Shown in pieces: positions 21,744 to 34,322 of a stretch of DNA of 64,000 bases (the first letter of the stretch is position 1; the number at the start of each line of letters is the position of its first letter). The translations under genes and the position numbers were made by a program. Under the pieces are notes generated by a model. It made no database searches. It was given only the letters and a program-made list of their open reading frames with translations, and had not been told where the DNA came from. This DNA is from Congeria kusceri. Lineage: Eukaryota > Mollusca > Bivalvia > Myida > Dreissenidae. The stretch spans positions 806,001 through 870,000 of the forward strand of contig CM051030.1 of the NCBI GenBank assembly GCA_027627225.1, given 5' to 3'.

Positions 21744-24700
21744 CCGTTCTATATATTTTATTTTCCTCGTCAATAGGTGTGTGAGGGTCGAGGGCATCCC
21801 CCTCCACACCGTACATCATGAGTATTGATAATAGTTCAACATGCATGATATATAATATTACAATGAAGACAAGTGCTCACAATTGCATATTAACAATAAT
21901 ATCATAATTGCTTAAACAGCAATATACAAATTGATACACATATTGAAATTTTGAATATACGGATAAAATATACAAGTCACAATGTTCTTAACGATACAGA
22001 TTTAACAAAATGTCCCATGTAGTTATTAAGTTAGAATCTAAATTGCAGAAGAAGTTCATTTCCTTCAAAATATGATACTGGATAGAAAAGAATGATCTTG
22101 CCGCGATAACGGTAGGTAATGTTTGATTCATTTTACAATTATAAATAAACCTTTTAGTGAGAAGGAATGTTAGATTAAGAGGACTACTTGTGTTTTTATG
22201 TCCTAACATGAAAGAGGGTGCATTTATGAAGTCAGCGAATACCTCAAAACCTTCAAACAAATCAGCAATAAATTTTTTAACGTATTTACATTCCCAAAAA
22301 ATGTGCTCAATTGTTTCCGACATATCATGACAGAAAGAGCATTCTGCTGACGATTTATAATTGATTTTATACAAAAAATAGTTGGTACCAATAATTCGGT
22401 GTATAATTCTATACTGGAACCATTGTAGCGTAGAATCTTTGGTTATACAAAATGGCATACTAAAGATATGGTTCCAGTCTTTTAATTCAATATTTTCAAA
22501 AATGCTCGTCCATTTTGACATACAGACTGGTAAAGTGTCATTTGTTTTAACAATATTATACATGGGTTGGGTACCTTTTTGATATTTTAAAATGGATATC
22601 ACTTGAAGGGGAACAAAAGGCTTAACAAAGTCAAAATCTGCAATCGTATTCAGAGCAGATGTTTTATCGAACAAACCATATTTCTTCAAGTATTTAGTAA
22701 CTACATTAGTAATACCTATGTAATGCAAGTAGTTTGGATAGAAATTATATCTGTTACACAGTTCTTCATAGCTATATAATTCTAACCCATCGTTGTTTTT
22801 GATCAAATCGCAGATAAAATGCACGCCATTTTCAAACCATGTTTTGAGGAATACACTTTTATTACCGATCGTTATATCAGGATTATAGAATATTGGGGTT
22901 TGTAATATGTATTTTATATTTAATGATTCTGCTTTGCGGAAATCAACAAACGATTTTAAAGTGTCTTTCCAAAAAGCATTGCCTGTTTTATTTATAAGGT
23001 TTTCTGGATAGTGAACACCACAGTTGTAAAGTTTTTGGGTGTCTATTATCATTTTTACAATATTAATCCATTTACCATTTCCTGTGATGATCCTTCGTAT
23101 CCAAGAACATTTCAACGCTATTATAAATGAAAAGATGTCGACCATATTAAGACCTCCTTCAGTATATTCTTTAATAAGTACATTTTTGTTAATTTTTGAA
23201 CTCCCATTCCACACAAAGTTTAAAAAGAGATCATTAAGTTCAACCAATATTCTATGTGGTGGATTGGGAAGTGAAACAAATAAATGGTTAAGCACTGGCA
23301 AAGCAATCGTTTTTATTACTTGTATCCTTCCAATGGGAGTTAATATCCTTCTGGACCAGTTTTTAAGCAGCGTTCTAATTCTATACAATTTATCCATATA
23401 ATTAAGATCTATCATCTTATCAAGATCGACATGAAATGTTAAACCAAGCATATCAAAAGTATGCTGGTTCCATTTTAACTTCCATCTAGTTTTTATGCTT
23501 TCGGAACTGAATTTATGCTTCCCTATCCAAACTACTTTGGTTTTGTCGAAATTTACCTTTAAGCCAGAGCACAATGTGAAATGCGACAAATCATCTAAGG
23601 TTTCATTAAGGGATTCTGCAGAGCCATCCAGGAGTATAGACGTATCATCAGCAAATTGCGATAACTTATATTCAGTATTATCGATTTTGATTCCTTTGAT
23701 TTTGGGATTTGCCCTGAGTTTAAGAGACAAAATTTCAGCGCATAAAATAAAAATATAACAACTGAGGGGATCACCTTGACGACAACCACGTTGTATTTGA
23801 AAAAACTCAGATAACGACCCACACTGCGTTACTGCTGAAATGCCATCCTTATATAAAAAGTTAAACCATTTTTTCATGTCAGGACCGAAATTAAACAAGG
23901 AGAGTGTTTTGTTTACAAACCTCCATGACAAGGAATCAAAAGCCTTTTCAAAATCTATAAGTAGGAGAAGTCCGGGAATATTATTTTCCTCAGTGTATTT
24001 CAAAATGTCGTAGATTAGTCGAGTGTTTTCACCTATGAACCTGCCTTTGATAAAACCAGTTTGATCATTATTTATAAGTTTGTTAATGTATTTTTTTAAT
24101 CTATTAGCAATACTTCCAGAACCAATTTTATATACAGTGTTTAACAATGTTATTGGACGCCAGTTTTTTAAAAATTGTCTGGGTTTTTCACCCTTAGGTA
24201 TGCAAGTAATTATCCCCTGTCGTTGTGTTATAGACAAAATGCCGCTATCGAATGCGTGATTTAACGCTCTACAAACAAACGTACCTAATTTGGGCCAAAA
24301 GACTTTGAAAAAATCAATACTAAAACCAGACGACCCAGGGCTTTTGTTGTTTGCCATGTTTTTTAAGACAAAAGAGGCCTCACTTAGTGTTATTGGCCCT
24401 TCTAATAGTTTTGACTCTTCATACGACAGTTTAGGTATGTCAATATTTGCTATAAAAAAAAAGCTATTAAAATCATCATCAATGTTGGTATTGTCGTTAT
24501 TTTGATACAATGTTTCATAAAACAAAGCGGTTTCGTTCAAGATATCAACCTGCTTGTCTAAAACAAGTCCGTCATCAGTTGTTAGGCTAGTGATAGTTTT
24601 TGTTGTATAGTTATATTTTTCGAGGTTACAAAAAAGTTTTGATGGTTTTTCTCCAAATTGTATCCATTCGGCTCGCGATCTTATTAAGGCACCTTTTAAT

Positions 24701-26170
24701 TTCTCTTCTTGTATTTTCATTAGTTCATCTTTTAATTCAAGTATAATTTGCACGTTACTCTCGGTCAACAATTTCTCGTGTTGTTCAATTTCAGCTTTTA
24801 ATTGGTTTTCGCGCTTGTTACGCGATTTTGTTTTATACGAACTATATGAAATAGCTTTACCTCTTATTTCCATTAAAACTGTATCTAAAAAAAGTTGGTC
24901 GTTTATTAAAAACTGTATGTCTTGGTCAGGTATTGTATCAATGTTATCTTTATTGTATACAGGTAACATATATTGTTTCTTTATTTCGGTAATTGTATCA
25001 TTTATTGTGTTAATGTAGTTGATGTCGCTAAGAAGCATGTTATTATGTTTCCACAGACCTTTTCCGTGTTTAAAATCAGTAAATTTTAATGTCAACGTTA
25101 CACTCGAATGATCAGATTGGTAACTGGGCAATATATTAATGTCGTGAAAAAACGGTGACAAAAATGACGATAAAAGATAAAAATCAAGCCGGGCTTGTTG
25201 TATTGGATTTGTTCTTCTCCATGTATATCGTCTAGAGTTAGGATATAATATCCTAAAAGGATCTGTAAGAACACGATCTTCCATATTTTTTAAAATAAAT
25301 TCTCTTGCATTTTTATTATTTATTGATTTGTAGTTTTGATAATCTATATTTGGGTCTAGAACCAAATTAAAGTCGCCACAAATTAAGTAGGAGTCATTCC
25401 CAATATTGTCAATAATATCAAAAATATTGGTGAAAAATTCGGGACTGTCAGAGTTCGGTCCGTATATAGAGGCAAGTGTGAGTCTAGTTTCACCAATATT
25501 TATATCCAAAATAATATAGTTACCAAATTCATCATATTGTACATTATGTATTTTATACTCAAGTATTTTCGACAAAAGTATTGCTACACCACGCGAATTA
25601 GAAGAGCCATAACTTAGGAAACACTCTGATCCCCATTCTGAGTAAATGGTTTTAATCTGTTCGTTAATAAAGTGTGTATCTTGAAGGCAGTAAATATCAC
25701 ATTTTGTTTCTTTTAAGTATTGAAAAACTTGTAATCGCTTCTTTTTCCCCTGAATGCCTCTGCAGTTGACAGATAAAATTTTAAGCTCGTTCATAGATAA
25801 GCAAAACTAAGGAACATATAAAATGTAGCACTTGCATGCATAGTAACAACACAACATACCTTGTAGTACAGAACGGAAAAAGTACAAAATAATAATAGGA
25901 AAAAAAAAAAAAAAAAAACTAACATGAAAGGAAAAAAAATAAGTGAACATAATAAGGTATCTTTTTGTTAGGAAAATTAGAACCGAGTCAAAATAGCATA
26001 TACAAATCAGTAAATGTTTTCATTAATAAGCTTATCACTAGGATTAATGAACAATGGCAACATCTGAAGATATCAATAAATAGCTATCAGTATTTAATAA
26101 TATGTAGAGCTTTAATAACTGTATGTATTTGCTCTAGTGTAAATTATAATTTGTCTAAGTTTAGAGATAT
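21712..26170 (-). mobile_element. L1/Tx1-like non-LTR retrotransposon (LINE)
   Basis: On the - strand it runs from a 5' region (about 25.8-26.2 kb) through one long ORF to a 3' end marked by T32 on the + strand (21712-21743), that is, a poly(A) tail. ATTGAACATAA lies just outside the tail (21701-21711) and again at 26171-26181, a candidate 11-bp target-site duplication. The second copy is part of a tandem array, so the 5' edge could instead be near 25.95 kb. An ORF1 is not seen. The intact ORF and tail suggest a fairly recent insertion. Confidence 0.8.
21988..25794 (-). CDS. LINE ORF2: APE endonuclease, reverse transcriptase, CCHC
   Basis: The 1268-residue protein nicks target DNA and copies the element's RNA there (target-primed reverse transcription). 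The N-terminal AP-endonuclease domain has VNCRG (N10), QDTHF (39), YGPN (111), GDFN (140-143) and SDH (227-229). The reverse transcriptase has NWRPITLLN, LLLIDFEKAFDS, RGCRQGDPLS and FADD at 714-717, followed by GLKVNFDKT. Near the C-terminus, C1152-x2-C-x8-H-x4-C is the CCHC knuckle usual in L1/Tx1-type ORF2. The start MNELKILSVNCRG is the usual start for these domains, so the ORF looks complete. QDTH replaces the commoner QETH. No stops or frameshifts; it may be competent. Confidence 0.95.
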   Translation of the reverse strand: MNELKILSVNCRGIQGKKKRLQVFQYLKETKCDIYCLQDTHFINEQIKTIYSEWGSECFLSYGSSNSRGVAILLSKILEYKIHNVQYDEFGNYIILDINIGETRLTLASIYGPNSDSPEFFTNIFDIIDNIGNDSYLICGDFNLVLDPNIDYQNYKSINNKNAREFILKNMEDRVLTDPFRILYPNSRRYTWRRTNPIQQARLDFYLLSSFLSPFFHDINILPSYQSDHSSVTLTLKFTDFKHGKGLWKHNNMLLSDINYINTINDTITEIKKQYMLPVYNKDNIDTIPDQDIQFLINDQLFLDTVLMEIRGKAISYSSYKTKSRNKRENQLKAEIEQHEKLLTESNVQIILELKDELMKIQEEKLKGALIRSRAEWIQFGEKPSKLFCNLEKYNYTTKTITSLTTDDGLVLDKQVDILNETALFYETLYQNNDNTNIDDDFNSFFFIANIDIPKLSYEESKLLEGPITLSEASFVLKNMANNKSPGSSGFSIDFFKVFWPKLGTFVCRALNHAFDSGILSITQRQGIITCIPKGEKPRQFLKNWRPITLLNTVYKIGSGSIANRLKKYINKLINNDQTGFIKGRFIGENTRLIYDILKYTEENNIPGLLLLIDFEKAFDSLSWRFVNKTLSLFNFGPDMKKWFNFLYKDGISAVTQCGSLSEFFQIQRGCRQGDPLSCYIFILCAEILSLKLRANPKIKGIKIDNTEYKLSQFADDTSILLDGSAESLNETLDDLSHFTLCSGLKVNFDKTKVVWIGKHKFSSESIKTRWKLKWNQHTFDMLGLTFHVDLDKMIDLNYMDKLYRIRTLLKNWSRRILTPIGRIQVIKTIALPVLNHLFVSLPNPPHRILVELNDLFLNFVWNGSSKINKNVLIKEYTEGGLNMVDIFSFIIALKCSWIRRIITGNGKWINIVKMIIDTQKLYNCGVHYPENLINKTGNAFWKDTLKSFVDFRKAESLNIKYILQTPIFYNPDITIGNKSVFLKTWFENGVHFICDLIKNNDGLELYSYEELCNRYNFYPNYLHYIGITNVVTKYLKKYGLFDKTSALNTIADFDFVKPFVPLQVISILKYQKGTQPMYNIVKTNDTLPVCMSKWTSIFENIELKDWNHIFSMPFCITKDSTLQWFQYRIIHRIIGTNYFLYKINYKSSAECSFCHDMSETIEHIFWECKYVKKFIADLFEGFEVFADFINAPSFMLGHKNTSSPLNLTFLLTKRFIYNCKMNQTLPTVIAARSFFSIQYHILKEMNFFCNLDSNLITTWDILLNLYR

Positions 26171-28000
26171 ATTGAACATAATCTATATTATATATTGTAT
26201 ATTAAATAGAAAAAAAAAAAAAAAAAAAAAATTGTGTATTTGTCCCTGTTTACTTTATAAACAATAAGAGGAAACAAAAAGATGCAGACTTGTGGCAACA
26301 AGTGTTGTATTTTTTTTACAAGAGATTGATACTTAAAAATATATATTGAACATAATCTATATTATATATTGTATATTAACTAGAGAACAGTGTGTATTTG
26401 TCCCTGTTTACTTTATAAACAATAAGAGGAAGCAAAAAGATGCAGACTTGTGTCAACAGGTGCTGTATTTTTTTTACACGAGATTGATACTTAAAAACAT
26501 CAATATTTACATACAGGATTTTACAGAATAAATCAACATTATATATTATATATTAACTAGTAAAAATGTTGTATTTGTCCCTGTTTACTTTATAGACAAG
26601 AGGAGAAAAAAAAAGAAGCAGACTTGAGGCAACAAATGCTGTATTTTTACAAGAAATTGATCCTTAACAATATCAATATTTACATACAGGATTTTTATAT
26701 GTATTTACTCTGAATAGATACAAAGTTTTACCAATATGTACATATTTACAAGTATATTTTTTGTTTTTGTGTACGTTTATTTTATATAAAAAAGGAGTAA
26801 GCAAAAAGCTGGGTGGTAGCAACACAATGGTGGTCTATTACAGAAACTGCTAGACTTTAATCATCATTTTTTTATACTGATTTACTATAAGTGTTTTTAC
26901 TAGTTTAAATAATCATTCAAAGTCAGAGATAAATTGAAAAATATTTACTAAAAAAGTTTTATCTATATCTACTATAGGTTACTATAATTTTCAATATTAA
27001 AAATATTATATATGTTTATATTATAAATTTTAACAAGTATAAATAGTTGTATTTGTCCATGTTTATTTAATAAATAAAAAGAGGAAACAAAATGGAGCAT
27101 AGTGGTACTTCATACTGAATTACTATATGTATTTATTCTAATGTAAGTAGTAATTCAACCAAAATCAGAGATAACTTGAAAGATATCTACTTCTCAGAAG
27201 TGGAGTTTTATCTAAATTTACATTTTAACAGCATTATTTATTTAATTTTCACTAATACAAGGTGACATATATATCTAATGTAAATATTAATTTAACTAAT
27301 TTCAGATATCAGCTGAACACTATCTACATTTCAAAAAGAGGAGTTTTATCTAATTTTACAATATAACAGCATTATTTTATATAATTTTCAGTAATACAAA
27401 GTTTAATATATATCTAATGTAAAAAAGTAATTTAACTAAGTTCTGATATAAATTGAACACTATCTATAGATCAAAAAGTGGAGTTTTATTTGAATTTACA
27501 TTTTAACAGCATTATTTTATAAAATTGTCAATACTACAAAGTTTAATATGTATCTAAATGTAAATAGTAATTCAAGTAATTTCTGACATAAATTGAACAC
27601 CATCCACATATCAACAAGTGTAAATTTTATCTATATATATATTTAAACAGAATAATGTTATATAATTTTCTATAGTACATACTGGGTATATACAATATAT
27701 ATATATTTATATTTATTTTATATACTATATATTAACAAATTTACATTATTACATTTGTCCATGTTTATTTTATAAACAAAAAGTGGAAACAGAAGGAGGC
27801 CATAGCAAATAGTGGTAACAACAATAGTCCATGTTTATTTTTTAAACGAAAAAGAAAATACAGAAAGATGCAGTGTAGTAGCAGTACCATATTATTTATA
27901 TACATTTAACACGGTTAAAGTTCATACTGATACTGCATTTTGTTCAATGATGTATTATCAGATATTTTGTTGAAAATTAAAACAACAAACAATTATCAAC
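25795..28000. repeat. AT-rich degenerate tandem array beside the LINE 5' end
   Basis: Units of about 140-195 bp recur. Around 26171, 26344 and 26540 they share ATATTATATATTGTATATTA, GTATTTGTCCCTGTTTACTT and AGATGCAGACTTG. Around 27205-27620 they share TTTTATCTAAATTTACATTT, AACAGCATTATTT and AAATTGAACACTATCTA. The array extends to about 27.8 kb and is absent elsewhere in the window. It could be promoter monomers of the LINE or older satellite into which the LINE inserted. Confidence 0.65.
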
Positions 28001-30275
28001 ACACAACCACTTTAGTAGCCTTAAACACTGGAACATTATGCACAACCATATGATTTATTACACTTAACAGTGTTATCCACTTACGAGATGCCATCATTTT
28101 ATTAACATTATGTTTGAAAAGGGAAAAGGAGTTTTATAATTGTGTATGTGTTGCTATATATTTACAGAAAATACCAAAAATTTGAGTGTCATGTTTTGTT
28201 ACATAATGAGTACATTATGGCTATAAAATTAGAGTTGATCAATAATTTTGACTCAGGACGGATAAAGACTAAGACCAAAAGAACTAGCATTATAAGACTT
28301 TCAATGCAGGTCAACTATCACACAAGATTTATGCGCCTTTTCAACTTTTTGAATAATATCTGAAATTTTATTGCTTTTAGCATAATCATTCACTTAACAT
28401 TTTAAAGAGCTTCGTATGAAAGCGAAAATGAAGCAATTTGGGTGAGAAGATGTTATTGGAAAAACAGCTTGTATTTGTTAAGTGGAGAATTATATTATTT
28501 TCACTTCACTACATTTAATACCTTCTTAAGTATGAACAAACACTGTGTAAAAACAACAACATATTTTGTAAAGAAGGCATTTGTAGTGTTAACAGTCATA
28601 TAAAGCACTAAACAAAAAGGCTGAAGGCGTGCAAATAAATAAAGAAAGATGACGACATAAAAACATCTATATAGACTACATTATCACTGTCTGTTGACAT
28701 GACAAATAATGCTTAAAATAAACATTTGACATGTTTAAGGGCTGAAAAAACAACAACAGAAGATCGGTGGCTATATTAGTTTTTTAAGGATGATGCATTG
28801 TGGTCCTATATAGAAGTATGCAACAAAAATACAAGCGACTTATCCATGCACAAAAAGGTAATAATGCATCGAGCCAAGAAGTCTATTCTAGAGTGTCATA
28901 AGCAACAAAAAATGTACACTATTTACATACAGCCTCTTACATAAATAGCTGGAAGTGCACAGTAAAGTTAAATTAGTGCATTAACTGTCATGAATATACC
29001 TGAGTCTGACTATTTTGTTGTAATAAATGTTTAAAAACAACTAGCTGACCTTCTATTTACTATTTTGACATGTATGTTTTTACTACTCGCAGTGGCAAGT
29101 TTGTTTGAAAGGGAAATAACTTCGCCGATAAGTATTAAAAGTATTGCGCGGGCGTAGCTATGTCATTTAACACTTGGGTGTCTTAATAGCGAAAATAGAT
29201 TTTTATTTTACAAAGACATCTCATTATGTATGCAAATTTTACGTACAACAATTTTTAGTTACTCAAATATGTAATATTATTTAATATATTTAGTATATAA
29301 TTTATATTACGTTTATTTATGTAAACTAACTACAAAGAAATTTTAACGGCTAAATGAGATCTAGAGGCGCTTACATATTATGCATAGCTATCTTAGCGTA
29401 TATGGCTTAATTTTTGTTGGTGACACGTTTGCGGTTCGTCTGTGAACAATTTTACTCATTGAATGTCATGAACAGAATGTAATATTCATTCAAATAATGA
29501 AATAACTATTTCGTTTAGCCTAACGACACGCTTTATAAATAGCAATTCTATTCTAGAGAGTTCAACAAACTCCAGGTCATTCTAAATAGAGCGCGCGTAC
29601 GGCAGCCGGTGTATAGAGTCTGGATTGGTTGCCCTTTTGTAAATATTATGATAGAAGCTTGGTACCAGACTGGCCGTGGATAAGCTGTGTTACATGCGTC
29701 AATTAGCGTCAAAAGAATCATAAGCTGGAATATTTCAATAAATGGAGAATTAATGTTTATAAACTTACTCGTATGTTTATTTGAATTTGAATTGCGGTTG
29801 CGTTTTATTAAGAATTATTTAGAATTGCACATTTGTATCAACTTCTCCATTTTTGATACCACAAACAAAATATTTCATACGACTACATGACGATTTTAAA
29901 TTATAGTCTGTAGGAATATTACTGAATCTATAAAAGTATATAACATCTTTTTATAATGCAATGTGGTGAAAGAAGTCTCGGAATACGTCGATCTGTTATT
30001 CATGTTACTTTTACTTCGCGTAGCATGAATACATTATTTGCAAAACTAATTATACACAGAAACCCAGATTTATTCCTACCGAATATAAATTTACTTCACC
30101 ATAGTCTTATGAAATTTTATGTTGTGTTATCAAAAATGAAGTCATCATTATTTGTAATGCGCTGAATGTTCCCTGAAGATTGCTTTTCAGTATAGGATAC
30201 ACAGTATAAATGATTCTTTGACTTCGAAAGGTTTGTGTATTAGATAACTTCAGAGATGAACGTAGGGTATATTAC
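28001..30275. other. AT-rich stretch, no gene seen
   Basis: Several 60-75-residue frames occur, all of biased composition and without domains. Confidence 0.4.
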
Positions 30276-31348
30276 TTAAAGACGTTCACAACCTTTTTTT
30301 TCAACGACATATTTTCTTAAAAATTTGCTCAAACATGCGTCAATGTATCCTAAAACTAAAACAGTCTTAAAAAATAGGGATCACCGGCCTTGTTCCGGAT
30401 ATAACGGTACTTGTCGAAGCCCTTTTTCAGTTTGTATGATTAGCAGTGTGGAATTATATAATTCGTTCATTTTCAAACAAGGATGGTGGTTTTTTAATGT
30501 ATCTGTTTTAAATGTTTCGTTTGGCAATATACAAGTGCAGTTTAATGATAAAACGCGCTTAATTAATGGACGCTTATCTAGGTTAATTGTTCATTAAATA
30601 TGCCTGTGAAATCGTCAATAAATAATCAAATATACAAATATCTTTTGTTCCAAACTACAGATTTTGTTAAAAGATCCCATATACTTGCCTCATTGTATAC
30701 TGAAACTTAAACAGTCTTAAACAATAGGGGTCACCGGCCTTGTTCTGGAAATATTGGGTTTTGAATACCGTACCTATCGAAGCGCCTTTTTTTGCAGTTT
30801 GAATTTTTATCAATGTTTAAAGTATATAGGATAATATTTTTCAAACTGATATGTTTTACATGCTTTTTTTGGCAAAATACAAGTGCATGTTGATAATAAA
30901 AACGCTTTACCTACATTTACTGCTAAAATAATGAATTTGACTGAACATTTAAGTGTGTCATATGGGAACTAATAACGCTATCTAAAACTTCATATTTTAT
31001 CAAATGCATATTTTGTTCCAAGCGACATATTTCTTTAAAATTTCGCACATACATGCATCAAAGTATACTTACCCCAAAACATTAATAAAAGGATGCCTTA
31101 CCAAACTTGTTTAGGAAATATTGGATTTCAAATAGGGTACCTGTGTTGCCTTTTTCCTGTTTCGTTTTAACATGGTTTACATAAACATCATATCAAATAC
31201 GGATAGCATGGAAATATTTAAGGGATCATTTCTGAACAGATTTGTTAGAGATGAAATTAGTATATTTTAACCTATATACAATAAAGAAAAAATGAAGCAA
31301 AAGAAGAAAATAACCCAATCATTTCCTTTTTGTTGCGAACGTCTTTAA
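30276..31348. mobile_element. TTAA-flanked inverted-repeat element (piggyBac-type MITE), copy 1
   Basis: The left end TTAAAGACGTTCACAAC and right end GTTGCGAACGTCTTTAA are inverted repeats whose outermost bases are TTAA, the target duplicated by piggyBac transposases. The interior holds about three diverged 330-360-bp units, each with CAGTCTTAAA, GGTCACCGGCCTTGTTC and TTTTGTTCCA. No transposase. The partner copy is at 34903. Confidence 0.8.
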
Positions 31349-32779
31349 GGTTACGCATGCGCAAATAAATTCCTTCTTTGTTACATATAAAATATTCAAA
31401 ATTTGATCTCACTTTTCACCATGACCAAGCTACTTTCCAATATATCACCATACATTGTTGGAAAGATGAGGACACAACCTTTTGAAAAAACAGCATGTCA
31501 AAAAATTCTATGCGTTGTAACTCAAAATATTTACCTTAGAAAAAACACACCGGTTTTGACGGGCATGGAGGCTGCCATTTTGCGCATGAATACATGGGCC
31601 AAAAGTTATGAAGCTGGGAACCACTAGACAAACAAGTAGTGCACAAAACAGCCTTTTTTCTTATTGCTTACATATATACCTTTAAAATGATACCAAAACA
31701 TATCATTTAATCTGTATTTTACAAATTATATGCATCCTGTACTCAGCCACATGTGCTTATTATCTAACTGACAGCATGTAACCCTGAGGATGTGACTTCC
31801 GTTTTGGGGTAAGAATAACTACACTCATCTGATACAAAATAGTTTTCACTCATTCCCGCAACTATTTTCTTACATTGTTTATTAGTTAAATTTGCCTAAC
31901 GAATAACCATTATGTTAACGTAAATTATTTAGGTTATTAATGTATCACTGGTAAAAGCATGGGGCGGTGTGATCGGGTTAATCACAGTACCATAATTAAT
32001 AATGATTATTCATCTTAAATTAATATTTGGGTTCGAAAAGTTCTCTTATGGTGTCCGAAATATCTGGGGATCCGAGAAGTCTTCTTATATAGGTGTGGAC
32101 CGAACAATCTGGGGTCCGAGAAGTCACGTAACCGATCATCTTGGCCCATTTGTATTATATTTAGGGTAAAACTGATTTATCAATATTAATTTCAACGCCG
32201 ATTGTCTTTTTTAAAGACATTTATTGTTTCTCTATATTAATACATGGTGTTATAGATCTATTAAATGCTGATTTATCCGTGTGTATAATCATATTTATAT
32301 CAAACGCTGTCTTAATAACATGTACAGATCGCCGCTAATAATTTCAATAAGCTATGTGGCCATAGTTCATCTTTCAAAGTAATAATTAAGATTCCAACGA
32401 CTTTAGATACTATTCACATTTTACCTAAAGTACTTTACACTTCAATATTGTACCCATGCAGTTTGTAGATCTGCCAATAAGCATTGTGACAGTGTTTAAT
32501 CTTAGCAAGAAAAAGACAGAAAATATATCATTTAAATGTAGGGTTTTAGTGTATGAGCGACATAGACATCTGAGGCTGTTTAATACATTTCGGCTTTTCT
32601 GAATATTAAAAGAGCACAAGTTATCCGTTAGGCAACCGATGTCGTTTATCGTATTGTTATTTTAATCAAATAATTTATATGTTTTGTTGTTATGGCCAGT
32701 AGTACACCTGAATTCGCCACTGCACAGAAATATTGCAAGAAAATCTATCCATGGCAAGAACCGTTTCAGGTAGTTATAG
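31349..32779. other. no gene seen
   Basis: No domain-bearing frame. A short direct repeat (TCTGGGGTCCGAGAAGTC-like) lies at about 32070-32125. Confidence 0.35.
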
Positions 32780-33769
32780 TACTGGCGCAGTGCCTAAATC
32801 CGCCACATTTGGGGGGTATTTTTAAGATATTTTCAAAAGTTGTTTACCGATTAACATAAAAATTCACATAAATCAAGTTATGTTTAATGTGCATTTACTG
32901 GCGTGTTATGGTTACATTTCAAATACTTGGCAAATGAAAAATATCTATTGAAACTGAAGGCCTAAACAGTGTAAAAAATGAGCCTCGGAGTGCCTAAATC
33001 CGCCACCCCTCTTTAAAATGTTCAAATTGCTCGAAAATAATATTCTTTTATGAATTATGTTTTCAAAGCAACTTCTATTGACTACTATTGACAAAACTCC
33101 CACTTGTGTTTCTTTAAGGTTCATTTTCTAGTGTTTAAAATAAACACGGTGATCCGAAGTTGCTTGGTAAAAATCGTAGATCAAGAACCGTGACATTCTT
33201 ATTCCACATTTGACTATTGTTCTTATTTAATTTTCTGTATTAAGCAGCTCGTTGTGTGTTGTTAATACAATGTTTCAATTTCTTCAAATACTCATTTGTA
33301 TTTCTAAAAGTAGCTCTGAAACTGATGCCCTGCGTGCACGTGGGACAAATAATTAGGGTTTTGAGTAGCGAGACATTTGCGATCTTAATATGCAGTTCTT
33401 TCCGCATTTTATTGCATTTAATGCTAATGAATAATGGCTATTTTTATGCTGCACATGCTCCCATCGACATAATATTAAAACACGATAATTTAATTTTATC
33501 ATGGACACCACGCGGGGCTTCAAAATTGCGCATGCGCAGAATGAAATAGATTCCCCGCATGCAGCTTGTTTGCATTTAGGGGTTATGTACAAGATAATTG
33601 GATAAAATATTCATTTATGCACAAATCACGATGAAAACTCGTCAGCGTTGTTAAGGGAATGTATATGATTGATCGAGATCAACAAATTAGAAATCGCCGG
33701 TAAAAAAAACGCTTATTCGGATGGGGTGGCGGCTTTAGGCAAGTGGTGGATTTAGGCGCTGCGCCAGTA
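32780..33769. mobile_element. TA-flanked inverted-repeat element, about 990 bp
   Basis: CTGGCGCAGTGCCTAAATCC with GCCAC at the left (32782) is inverted at the right (GGATTTAGGCGCTGCGCCAG, ending 33767); both are bordered by TA. A further copy of GAGTGCCTAAATCCGCCACC lies inside near 32990. No transposase frame. The TA duplication suggests mobilisation by a Tc1/mariner-type enzyme. Confidence 0.75.
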
Positions 33770-33801
33770 GTGAGAGGTCATCATGCTGTGTGTGTGTAGT
33801 A

Positions 33802-34064
33802 CATTTTTATTGAGTGCACCGGCCATCGCCCCCAGAAGACTTGTTAGTTGGGTTATGGGGGATAGTGCAAGATACAGGAGACGCCTCGTTTCAGAGGCGA
33901 CCCTGGGTCTTTTAGTGCCCGGTTTGAAGCACCTAGTACACTGCACCTATGTTTAACGTCTCATGCGAAAGACGAGTTAGTAGGTTAGGGTGTAGCGGGG
34001 GCTGGAACTTGCGACCCCTGTGTTGTGAAGCCAATACGTTACCACTAGACCACGGATTCGCCAC
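33802..34064 (-). mobile_element. tRNA-derived SINE
   Basis: On the - strand the head reads CGTGGTCTAGTGGTAACG (A box-like) with GGTCGCAAGTTCC (B box-like) about 30 bases on, resembling a tRNA gene without a full cloverleaf. The body follows (CTTTCGCATGAGACGTTAAAC, GGGCACTAAAAGACCC) and the tail TGCACTCAATAAAAATG. A headless copy lies at 11424. It would be transcribed by RNA polymerase III and moved by a partner LINE. Confidence 0.7.
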
Positions 34065-34157
34065 GGATCATGTTGTTTAGTATAGGATAGTCAACCATCT
34101 TATCCACATCCCCTTTAAGCCATGCTTGATAGCACCAGTAAATGCAGTTGATTTGCC

Positions 34158-34322
34158 AGAGGCCACATGATGCGATTCCTCGTACCCCACTCAAGACGTG
34201 ACCTTCACCAAGGCTCCTTCCCGAGCACGATCAAACTGTGGAACATGCTTCCAGCTTTGAACAGTCGTTCCAGCCAGTACCATCGAGGACTTAAGTCCAG
34301 GCTGCAGTCCGTAAAACTCTAA
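34158..34322 (+). pseudogene. non-LTR reverse transcriptase C-terminal remnant
   Basis: The frame RGHMMRFLVPHSRRDLHQGS, FPSTIKLWNMLPALNS, then LKSRLQSVKL and TAA. FPSTIKLWNxLP is typical of the extreme C-terminus of jockey/CR1-type LINE reverse transcriptases. It is 55 codons with nothing of the enzyme upstream: a dead 5'-truncated copy, unrelated to the intact LINE at 22-26 kb. Confidence 0.6.

Noticed and set aside
23039..24505. Several 67-120-residue + strand frames
   Set aside because: They are antisense shadows of the LINE ORF2.
33990..34064. Functional tRNA gene
   Set aside because: The tRNA-like head joins a body shared with 11424-11640 and lacks a complete cloverleaf.
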